Positions 36,105 through 43,790 of a stretch of 64,000 bases of DNA are shown here, piece by piece. Each line of letters begins with the position of its first letter. Positions within the stretch are counted from its first letter, which is position 1. Under the pieces are notes generated by a model. The model had not been told where the DNA came from. It did no database searches and worked only from the letters and a program-made list of their open reading frames with translations. A program made the position numbers and the translations under genes. Origin of the DNA: Pseudomonas sp. B21-056 (GTDB lineage Bacteria; Pseudomonadota; Gammaproteobacteria; Pseudomonadales; Pseudomonadaceae); NCBI RefSeq assembly GCF_026016325.1, contig NZ_CP087203.1:5084001-5148000 (forward strand), written 5' to 3'.

Positions 36105-39100
36105 ATGGGCGCTTTGTGGCAGACCGATTCGAGCAAACCTGTGGTCCCGACTGAACGTATGGAAGAAGCGCCTACACCCCCAAAAAAACGCCGCGCACGG
36201 CATGGCTGGCGGGCGTTCTGGTTGCTGCTGCTGATTATCATCGTGGTGGTCGGCCTCGCGGTGGCCAAGGAAATGCGCACCTCGCGGTTCCAGGCCAGGG
36301 AGATCAGCAAATACGCCGCATCCCTGAGCTACTCGGTGCAACCGGGGCCCAGCGATGCCGTCGTTTATCCCGGTGCAGGCCCGTTCGACCGGCGGCTGGG
36401 CTACAGCTCGCTGGGGGAGTTCCTGCCGCGACTGCTCAAGCGCAACTACGTGATCCAGGCCCAGACGCGCTTCTCACCAGCCCTGATGGACTACGTCGCA
36501 AAAGGCCTGTTCGTGCCCTATCCGGAAAAGATCCAGGCCGGCCTGACCATCACCGATTGCCGCGCCGCGCCGCTCTACCAGTTCAAGTACCCACAACAGC
36601 TATATGCGAGTTTCGACGCCATCCCTCCGGTGGTGGTACAAAGCCTGCTGTTCATCGAGAACCGCTTCCTGCTCGATCCCCGGCAACCTCAGGCCAACCC
36701 GGCAGTGGACTGGCCACGCTTTGGCATGGCGGCATGGTCGCAAGTGGCCAAGTTGCTGAGCCTGCCGGGGCAGTCCGCTGGCGGCAGTACCCTGGCGACG
36801 CAACTGGAAAAGTACCGCCACTCCCCCGATGGCCTGACCGTTTCGGGAGGCGAGAAGATCCGCCAGATGATTTCCGCCAGCGTGCGCGCCTATCAGGCCG
36901 GTCCGCAGACCCTCGAGGCACGGCAGCGGATCGTGCGCGACTACCTCAACAGCGTGCCGCTCTCTGCCGTACCGGGGCACGGAGAAGTGCATGGCATGGC
37001 TGAAGGCTTGCGGGTCTGGTACGGCGCCGATTTCAACCGGGCCAACGAGCAGTTGTTCAGCACCGCCACCGACCCACGGAGTCTGGCGGAAAAGGGTCTG
37101 GCCCTGCGGGAAATGCTGTCGTTGATGATCGCCCAGCGCCGCCCTTCCCATTACCTGTCCAAGGGGCATGACGAACTGGCGAGCCTGACGGACAGTCACC
37201 TCCGGCTGCTGGCCCAGAACGGTGTAATCGACGGCGCCCTGGCCGATGCCGCCCTGGCGAGCAAGGTCAGTTATCGCGATTGGGTGCAGCAACCGACGAT
37301 CCAGCCCAACGAAACCAACAAAGGCATCAGCGCCGCCCGCAGTCGCCTCGCCACGCTGCTCAACCGTCCGCTGTACGACCTCGATCGCCTGGACCTGTCC
37401 GCCACCAGCACCTTGCAAAACGACTTGCAGACCCAGGCCACCGAGTACCTCAAGCGCCTGGCCGACCCGGCCTTCGCGACCGAGATCGGCCTGATGGGCG
37501 AACGCCTGCTCACCCCCACCAGCACCACCCAGGTACGCTACAGCTTTACCCTGCTGGAACTGACCCCGGATGGTTCGCGCGTGCGGGTGCAGACCGACAG
37601 CACCGACCAGCCTTTCGACATCAACGAAGGCAGCAAACTCGAACTGGGCTCCACCGCCAAGCTGCGGGTACTCACCACCTACCTGCAGATCATGGCCGAA
37701 CTGCACGACCGCTACGGCGCGCAAACCCCGGCGGCCCTGAAAAAAGTCGAGGTCGCCGAGCAGGATCGCCTGTCCCGCTGGGCCGTCGACTACCTGATCC
37801 AGAACAGCGACCGCAGCCTGCCGAAGATGCTCGAGGCGGCATTGGATCGCACGTACTCAGCCAGCCCCGGCGAGGCATTTTTCACCGGTGGCGGACTGCA
37901 CACCTTCCACAACTTCCGTAGCGAGGATAACGGCCGCAACCCCACCTTGCGCGATGCCTTGCGCGAGTCGATCAACCTGCCGTTCATTCGCCTGATGCGC
38001 GACCTGGTGCGCTACGCCACGTATGCCGGCCCCAACAACAGCGCCGAATTGCTCAAGGACGACAGTGACCCGCGGCGCCAGGAATACCTGGCCCAGTTCG
38101 CTGACCGCGAAGGCACCTCGTTCCTGCTCAGGTTCTGGAAGAAGTATCAGAAAAAGGACACCAGCCAGCGCCTCGAAACCTTTCTCGACAGCATGCACCC
38201 CACGGCAATCCGGCTGGCCGCCGTGCACCGCTATTTCTTTCCCAACGACAGCCAGGACAGCTTCAATCGCTTCGTGCGTTCCCACCTGCTATCGACCAAG
38301 AACGCCGAGAAACTCACCGACGAACGCCTCGAACGGCTCTACCAGAGCTACGGTCCCGGCGCCTACGACCTGCCGGACCAGGGCTTCATCGCCAAGGTCC
38401 ACCCGCTCGATCTATGGTTGATGGGTTACCTGCTGAACAACCCCGACGCCAAGTTCAGCCAGATCGTCAAGGCCAGTGAGTTCGAACGCCAGGAAGTCTA
38501 CAGCTGGCTGTTCAAGAGTCGGCACAAGAGTGCCCGCGACAGTCGCATCCGCACCATGCTCGAGATCGAAGCGTTCCTGGATATCCACCAGCGCTGGCAG
38601 CAGGTCGGCTACCCGTTCGACCATCTGGTGCCGTCACTGGCCACCGCCATCGGCAGTTCCGGCGACCGCCCCGCCGCGTTGGCGGAACTGGTGGGCACCA
38701 TTCTCAACGACGGCATCCGCCAACCGGCGCTGCGGGTCGACAGCCTGCACTTTGCCGTCGACACACCCTACGAGACGCAACTGGTCAATGACCCGGACAA
38801 AGGCAAGCGCGTGATGCCGGCCGAAGTGGCCCAGGCCCTGCGCGGTGCGCTGTCCCAGGTGGTGGATGCCGGCACCGCGAAACGGGTGGCCGGCAGTTTC
38901 AAACTGGCCGACGGCACGCCGCTGGCCATGGGTGGCAAGACCGGCACCGGCGACAACCGCATCGAAGCCATCGGCGCCGGTGGACGCATCCTCAGTTCCA
39001 AGTCGATCAACCGCACGGCCACCTTCGTGTTCTACATCGGCGACAGCCATTTCGGCACCCTTACGGCTTATGTACCGGGGGCCTCGGCGCAGAATTTCAA

Positions 39101-39212
39101 GTTCACCTCGGCCTTGCCGGTGCAGGTGCTCAAGGGGATGGCGCCGTTCCTCACGCCCTACTTGCAGCCGGGCAGCCATACCCAGTGCACGCCGTTGGTG
39201 GCGCGCCAGTAA
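36105..39212 (+). CDS. Large bifunctional penicillin-binding protein (GT51 + transpeptidase)
   Basis: This protein has about 1035 residues. After a cytoplasmic N-terminus there is one membrane anchor (FWLLLLIIIVVVGLAVA). A GT51 glycosyltransferase domain follows, with FIENRF, GGSTLATQLEK and DYLNSVPL. The C-terminal transpeptidase has the SxxK Ser (GSTAK), SxN (ESINLPF) and KTG (GGKTGTG). It builds and cross-links peptidoglycan. The GT51 first motif is divergent: the usual HxG after ED/ENxxF is absent. The start is uncertain; ATG 36105 has only weak GGA, and 36087 or 36162 are alternatives. The upstream open frame runs through a REP and is rejected. Confidence 0.85.
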   Translation: MGALWQTDSSKPVVPTERMEEAPTPPKKRRARHGWRAFWLLLLIIIVVVGLAVAKEMRTSRFQAREISKYAASLSYSVQPGPSDAVVYPGAGPFDRRLGYSSLGEFLPRLLKRNYVIQAQTRFSPALMDYVAKGLFVPYPEKIQAGLTITDCRAAPLYQFKYPQQLYASFDAIPPVVVQSLLFIENRFLLDPRQPQANPAVDWPRFGMAAWSQVAKLLSLPGQSAGGSTLATQLEKYRHSPDGLTVSGGEKIRQMISASVRAYQAGPQTLEARQRIVRDYLNSVPLSAVPGHGEVHGMAEGLRVWYGADFNRANEQLFSTATDPRSLAEKGLALREMLSLMIAQRRPSHYLSKGHDELASLTDSHLRLLAQNGVIDGALADAALASKVSYRDWVQQPTIQPNETNKGISAARSRLATLLNRPLYDLDRLDLSATSTLQNDLQTQATEYLKRLADPAFATEIGLMGERLLTPTSTTQVRYSFTLLELTPDGSRVRVQTDSTDQPFDINEGSKLELGSTAKLRVLTTYLQIMAELHDRYGAQTPAALKKVEVAEQDRLSRWAVDYLIQNSDRSLPKMLEAALDRTYSASPGEAFFTGGGLHTFHNFRSEDNGRNPTLRDALRESINLPFIRLMRDLVRYATYAGPNNSAELLKDDSDPRRQEYLAQFADREGTSFLLRFWKKYQKKDTSQRLETFLDSMHPTAIRLAAVHRYFFPNDSQDSFNRFVRSHLLSTKNAEKLTDERLERLYQSYGPGAYDLPDQGFIAKVHPLDLWLMGYLLNNPDAKFSQIVKASEFERQEVYSWLFKSRHKSARDSRIRTMLEIEAFLDIHQRWQQVGYPFDHLVPSLATAIGSSGDRPAALAELVGTILNDGIRQPALRVDSLHFAVDTPYETQLVNDPDKGKRVMPAEVAQALRGALSQVVDAGTAKRVAGSFKLADGTPLAMGGKTGTGDNRIEAIGAGGRILSSKSINRTATFVFYIGDSHFGTLTAYVPGASAQNFKFTSALPVQVLKGMAPFLTPYLQPGSHTQCTPLVARQ

Positions 39213-39224
39213 CGGATGTGCGGA

Positions 39225-39719
39225 TTACGGCGTCACCCGAGGCACCGCGTCGAAAATCACGATAAAGCCGACCGTGTATAAGCCCCCCGTGAGCTTCGTA
39301 GGAATGGCATCTGCACTGATGACCATTTCGGCCTGGGTTCCTGGCGTAGACGTGGCATCGTCCACCACTTCGACGGGCACGGCACTCAGGCGAACATTGT
39401 TGAACTTGACCCGCAGAGGGATAGCCTGATTACCGTTACTCAGATCGGGCTGGTCCTCCGGCAAATGCGCATGGATCGAGCCGTCGGTATTTTTCACATC
39501 AAAGGTCTGGCGTAAAACACTCAGATTATTTTTGATCGGATCGTAATACATGTATTCGTCCTTACCGAATTCCGGATCCCGTGGCTGCACATGAAACTGC
39601 TGGGGCGGAATGTTCGCGCTGACATGGATGGCTGAACGTGCATCATCAGCCCCCCATGCCAGCGAAGGACTCAAGGCCGCAGCGACCAGGGTAGTAACGG
39701 ATACGAATTGCTTGAACAT
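39225..39719 (-). CDS. CS1-type fimbrial subunit (second pilin-like protein)
   Basis: This 164-residue secreted protein has a signal peptide ending in LAWG. It is paralogous to the pilin at the other end of the operon: both have DDARSAIH, FHVQPRD, VDDATSTPGTQAEM and end VIFDAVPR. It is the last gene of the alternative chaperone-usher operon. The start is MFKQF with AGGA 8 bp upstream. It may serve as a minor or alternative major subunit. Confidence 0.85.
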   Translation of the reverse strand: MFKQFVSVTTLVAAALSPSLAWGADDARSAIHVSANIPPQQFHVQPRDPEFGKDEYMYYDPIKNNLSVLRQTFDVKNTDGSIHAHLPEDQPDLSNGNQAIPLRVKFNNVRLSAVPVEVVDDATSTPGTQAEMVISADAIPTKLTGGLYTVGFIVIFDAVPRVTP

Positions 39720-39826
39720 GCTTAACATCCTTTTATTTTTTGTTTGAAAAGCGGAGAAACAACGCCAGTGCCCCACCATCACTGTCAAAACACAGAACCT
39801 GTATCGGCTCGATGTGTGCTGATCGC

Positions 39827-40309
39827 TTACGGCGCCGTGGCATCGAACACCATGTGCACCGTGCCGTAGTAATCGCCAGGCTTGTAGTCGTCATCGGGTT
39901 TGATGGCGGCTATTTCCAGCGGCACCTGGCGTCCGGGCCTGGCCTCGGTGGCGGAGACCACCTGGGTTGAGTCCAGGGTCAGTAGCACGCCGTTGAAGCG
40001 CACACGCAGGTCGATGCGCTCACGACCATTGGACAGGTAAGCCTCCTCCCCGAGGCGTGCGCCAATGGAGCCGTTGCTGTTCTTCACCTCGTAGGTCGCC
40101 CGTAACGGGATGAGGTCCGAGGTGATGGTGCTGAAGGGCAAGCGCTGCTCGCGCTGGACCAGTTGCGGGTCGAGGGGCAACACATAGAAGTCGGCCGTCG
40201 GAATGGTCACGTAGAGTTCGAAGGTTTCCCGCTCGACAGCTCCCCAGGCCAAGGCCCAAGGGAATACCAGCGCGGTCAATACGAGGGGGTGTATCAGTGT
40301 CTTGATCAT
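39827..40309 (-). CDS. Divergent CS1-type pilin-like subunit
   Basis: This 160-residue secreted protein has a signal peptide ending in ALAWG. It shares the CS1 pilin plan (VTIPTADFYVLPLDP, TYEVKNSNGSIGARL, C-terminal VHMVFDATAP) but is clearly divergent from the other two pilins. GAGG precedes MIKTLIHP. It lies between the chaperone and the last pilin gene and is probably a minor or terminating subunit. Confidence 0.8.
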   Translation of the reverse strand: MIKTLIHPLVLTALVFPWALAWGAVERETFELYVTIPTADFYVLPLDPQLVQREQRLPFSTITSDLIPLRATYEVKNSNGSIGARLGEEAYLSNGRERIDLRVRFNGVLLTLDSTQVVSATEARPGRQVPLEIAAIKPDDDYKPGDYYGTVHMVFDATAP

Positions 40310-40353
40310 TTGATTTACCTCTTGCGTCAGCGACGACTCGGCGACGGTCACCG

Positions 40354-41097
40354 TCAGCCCTTGATCTCGACGTTTTTTGTCGCGCCGCCTTCGATCAGGG
40401 TGAAGCGATATTCCCGCCCCGCTTCCTTGTCGAAGGAAAACGTGCGGCCGGTCATGACGTGGTGCTTGGTGGTCGGCCGGCATTCGTTCTCTTTCTTCGC
40501 TTCGCAGTCCTTGAACTCATCGATCACTACCACGCTGTTGCCGTTGTTGCGCAGCATGTAGCGATTGGCGCTGTTATCGATCACCGTGTCGAAGCGGGTG
40601 TTTCTGGGCCGCACGAAGAACACCGTGCCGTATCCCGCCAGTACCTTGACCCCGGCCCCCACGCGCTCTTTTTTATACGCCTCACGCTCTTCCGCACTGA
40701 CCGCAAACTCGTCTTCCGCTTCCGGCACCACCGGCACGAAACGCACCCGGAAGTAACGCTCCTTGTCACGGTCGCCCATGAACAGCAAGCGCGTGCCCTG
40801 CACACCGTTGGCCGGCACGATCAGGCGCGCCGGGCTGGCCATCAGACCGTCCTTGGCCTGGGCGCTGGCCTGGTTCTGCAGGGGCACCTCGCTGTAGGTG
40901 CCGTCTTCGTTGTAGATGATTTCCAGGATGTTCACCTTGACGAAAGCCGTCGACGTGCCGCCGTTGAACACCCGCTTCATGTACGTGGTCTTGTTGCCAT
41001 CCAGGTAGTCGTAGACCACCCCGACACCGATCTGCGGACTGGCCTGAGCCACGCCACAAAACAGGGAAAAACCAACCCATGCCCATAGATGTTTCAT
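40354..41097 (-). CDS. Periplasmic fimbrial chaperone, CS1 (alternative chaperone-usher) type
   Basis: This 247-residue protein has a signal peptide (1-19, ending QAS) and immunoglobulin-like chaperone layout of the CfaA/CooB kind: YMKRVFNGGTSTAFVKVN in the first strand region and ARLIVPANGVQGTRLLFMGD in the motif-bearing strand. It would fold and deliver subunits to the usher encoded upstream. Its start (MKHLWAW) has AGG upstream. Confidence 0.87.
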   Translation of the reverse strand: MKHLWAWVGFSLFCGVAQASPQIGVGVVYDYLDGNKTTYMKRVFNGGTSTAFVKVNILEIIYNEDGTYSEVPLQNQASAQAKDGLMASPARLIVPANGVQGTRLLFMGDRDKERYFRVRFVPVVPEAEDEFAVSAEEREAYKKERVGAGVKVLAGYGTVFFVRPRNTRFDTVIDNSANRYMLRNNGNSVVVIDEFKDCEAKKENECRPTTKHHVMTGRTFSFDKEAGREYRFTLIEGGATKNVEIKG

Positions 41098-41149
41098 CAC
41101 TTGCTTAACCTCATGCATTGAACACAACTCACTAGAAAATTGGCCGGAT

Positions 41150-42397
41150 TCAGACTTCCGAATCCCAGATCACCGTGACACTGCCGGAGTAAGCCCTGGC
41201 GCCGGTGTCCAGCATCTGCTCGACGCTGCCCCGGGCCACTTCGAAGTGCAGCATCCCGGACCGACGATCGACATAAATACTTGGCTGAAACAGCTCGGTC
41301 CCACTGCCATCGCGCAACAACGGGCGCCGGTCAACCGGTTGGCCGCCTGCATCTGCCAACCCTTCAGGCAGGCTCACGCGGACATCCACCGGCACGGCAT
41401 GACCGGTGCCGGTTTCGGTGATCGCGCAGGTATTGCCGCTGATGTATTGGCATTCGAGTCCCATCTTGAAACGGGAAGAAGTCGAGATATGGAAGCGCTG
41501 GTCGCGAAACAGCCGCGTCGGTTTGCGTCCGCTGTTCAGCCAGGCTTGCCAGCCTTCCTGGGGCACCAGTTCCACCCGGTTGCCGCCGGGGGGCACCTCC
41601 ACTTTGAGATTGTGCTCGACGTCGAGTTTGAAATTGAGGGTGATCACCGAGTCGGTGGGGATCATGAGATCACCCATGTCGAAATCCTGACCCGGCCCGA
41701 CGCTGTAGACCAGAGACCCGATATATTGGCCAGACGACATCTTCAATGGGTTGGGGGTGCGCAGTTCGTAGCCAAGAGTCAGGGAGTTGTAAAAGATGCT
41801 CGGGATCAGGTAACTGGCTCTTTTGGCGCAAGTACCTTCGACCGGGGTTATCCAGAAAAAGAAGTAGGCGATGTCATTCAAGCTGCCATAACCGCTGGAT
41901 CGACAGGGCGAGGGGGCATACATCCAGGGAGAGCCGCCCCATAACCTGGCATGAGCGGTTCTGAAATCCACACCGCCACCCACCAACTCCACCGCGCTGA
42001 CCGGCAGTTGGTAGTACGAACCGATGCCGCCTATGCGGACCTGCACGATTTCTGTTTCGCCCGTACCGGTGTGGGTCACCTGCGCCAGACGCCAATTGGA
42101 AGGCACCTCGAACATCGCCCCTTGGCGGGGATTCCCATGACCCGCCTGGATAGGTCCGCTGGAGTTGACGTTCATCACCGCCTGAATGCTGGAAATATTC
42201 TCCCGTTCACATACTGCGGGGTTATTGGCGCAGAACCCCGAGACCGGGGTGGTGTTGCGAAAGGTCGTCTCGTTGGGCTTCGAAGGATCGGGCCTGAAGA
42301 CAGCGGTGATCTCCTTGCTCAGAGCATTGGCCGCCGATGCACCGACCAACAACATCACCGAAACCACGCTCCGCACTGCTACTGGTAAAAGCTTCAT
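41150..42397 (-). CDS. CS1-type fimbrial tip adhesin, copy 2 (CfaE/CooD-like)
   Basis: This 415-residue protein has a signal peptide (1-25, ending ANA). The N-terminal half is the putative receptor-binding domain. The C-terminal half is pilin-like, with LFRDQRFHIS and VIWDSEV at the end. It is paralogous to the adjacent upstream gene: the C-terminal half is almost identical, while the N-terminal half has diverged. Tip adhesins of this class sit at the fimbrial tip and bind host or surface receptors. Cysteines near residues 55-63 and 165-190 probably form disulfides. Confidence 0.85.
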   Translation of the reverse strand: MKLLPVAVRSVVSVMLLVGASAANALSKEITAVFRPDPSKPNETTFRNTTPVSGFCANNPAVCERENISSIQAVMNVNSSGPIQAGHGNPRQGAMFEVPSNWRLAQVTHTGTGETEIVQVRIGGIGSYYQLPVSAVELVGGGVDFRTAHARLWGGSPWMYAPSPCRSSGYGSLNDIAYFFFWITPVEGTCAKRASYLIPSIFYNSLTLGYELRTPNPLKMSSGQYIGSLVYSVGPGQDFDMGDLMIPTDSVITLNFKLDVEHNLKVEVPPGGNRVELVPQEGWQAWLNSGRKPTRLFRDQRFHISTSSRFKMGLECQYISGNTCAITETGTGHAVPVDVRVSLPEGLADAGGQPVDRRPLLRDGSGTELFQPSIYVDRRSGMLHFEVARGSVEQMLDTGARAYSGSVTVIWDSEV

Positions 42398-42441
42398 ATA
42401 TCCCTCACCGTCCTTCGCTCAGGCTGGCCAATCCATGCCCT

Positions 42442-43698
42442 TTAAACTTCCGAATCCCAGATCACCGTGACATCGCCGGTATAGCGCGTGGCGCCCGTGT
42501 CGAGCATCGCTTCGACACTGTTGCGGCCCACCTCGAAATGCAGCATCCCGAGCCTGCGGTCCACATATAAGCCGGGTTGGAACAACTCGGTGCCACTGCC
42601 GTCGCGCAGTAACCGGCGGCGGTTGACCGGTTGCCCGGCGCCGTCCGTCAAGCCATCGGGCAGGGTCACGCTGACGTCCACCGGCACGGCATGGCCGGTG
42701 TCGGTTTCGTAGATTGCGCAGGTGTTGCCGCTGATACGCTCGCATTCGAGCGCCATCTTGAAACGCGAAGAGGCGGAGATATGGAAGCGCTGGTCGCGAA
42801 ACAGCCGCGTTGGTTTACGGCCGCTATTCAGCCAGGCTTGCCAGCCTTCCTGGGGCACCAGTTCGACGCGGTTGCCGCCGGGAGGTACTTCGACCTTGAG
42901 GGTGTGTTCGACAGTCAACCTGAAATCAAACGTAATGATCGGGTCGGAGGGGATCATGACATCGCCCATGTCGAGGTCCTGACCCGGCCCGACGCTGTAA
43001 GTCAACGACCCCGTGTATAGACCGCTCGACATTTTCAGAGGGTTTGGGGTGCGCAACTCGTAGGCAAAGTCCAGATAGTCGTAGGTAAAGCTGGGGATCA
43101 AAAAACTGGCCTTTTTGGAGCACGCAGCTTCGACCCGGGTTTTCCAGAAAAACCGGTAAGTAGTCGCGTTCAACCCCCCATGACCGGTATATCCACAAGG
43201 TGAGGGAGGGTTCACCCAGCTATTCCCATACCCACCCCATAACCGGTTATGTGCCAGCGTAAGATCAATGTCCGGGTTGCCTATCAGATCAAGCACATTC
43301 ATTGGAAGTCGGTATCTGGAGCCGATTCCTGAAAAGCGCACTTCAATAGTTTCGGTTTCACCCGTACCTGCATGAGTCACTTGTGCGGTACGCCAATCAG
43401 CGGGCACCTTGAACGTCGCCCCTTGCCGGTAGTCGGTATGATTCGCCTGGATAGGAGCGGTCGAATCGAAGCGGATAGGCAACTGAATGCTGAATATTTT
43501 GGAGGCTGTGCAATCCGCCGGATAAAATGTGCAGTAACCAGTGACCGGGGTGGTATTGGTGAATTGATTCAGGTTTGGCTTCGAGGCATCGGGCCTGAAT
43601 ATCGCAGTAATGTCCCGGCTCATGGCATTCGCCACCGGCGCGCAAGCAAGCATCATCACCGAAACCAGGCAGCGCACTGCCACCGGTAAACGTTTCAT
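42442..43698 (-). CDS. CS1-type fimbrial tip adhesin, copy 1 (CfaE/CooD-like)
   Basis: This 418-residue protein has the same architecture as its downstream paralogue: signal peptide (ending ANA), divergent N-terminal adhesin domain and near-identical pilin-like C-terminal half (VPPGGNRVELVPQEGWQAWL). It lies directly after the usher gene. The two copies are tandem and 44 bp apart, consistent with duplication followed by diversification of the binding half. Confidence 0.85.
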   Translation of the reverse strand: MKRLPVAVRCLVSVMMLACAPVANAMSRDITAIFRPDASKPNLNQFTNTTPVTGYCTFYPADCTASKIFSIQLPIRFDSTAPIQANHTDYRQGATFKVPADWRTAQVTHAGTGETETIEVRFSGIGSRYRLPMNVLDLIGNPDIDLTLAHNRLWGGYGNSWVNPPSPCGYTGHGGLNATTYRFFWKTRVEAACSKKASFLIPSFTYDYLDFAYELRTPNPLKMSSGLYTGSLTYSVGPGQDLDMGDVMIPSDPIITFDFRLTVEHTLKVEVPPGGNRVELVPQEGWQAWLNSGRKPTRLFRDQRFHISASSRFKMALECERISGNTCAIYETDTGHAVPVDVSVTLPDGLTDGAGQPVNRRRLLRDGSGTELFQPGLYVDRRLGMLHFEVGRNSVEAMLDTGATRYTGDVTVIWDSEV

Positions 43699-43790
43699 CT
43701 ATACAACCTCATACATCAAAGCCATTCCCTGCTAATTAAGTGGTAAGACATTCACCGGTGGGAGCAACCTTGCCCCCACGCACGAAAGCT

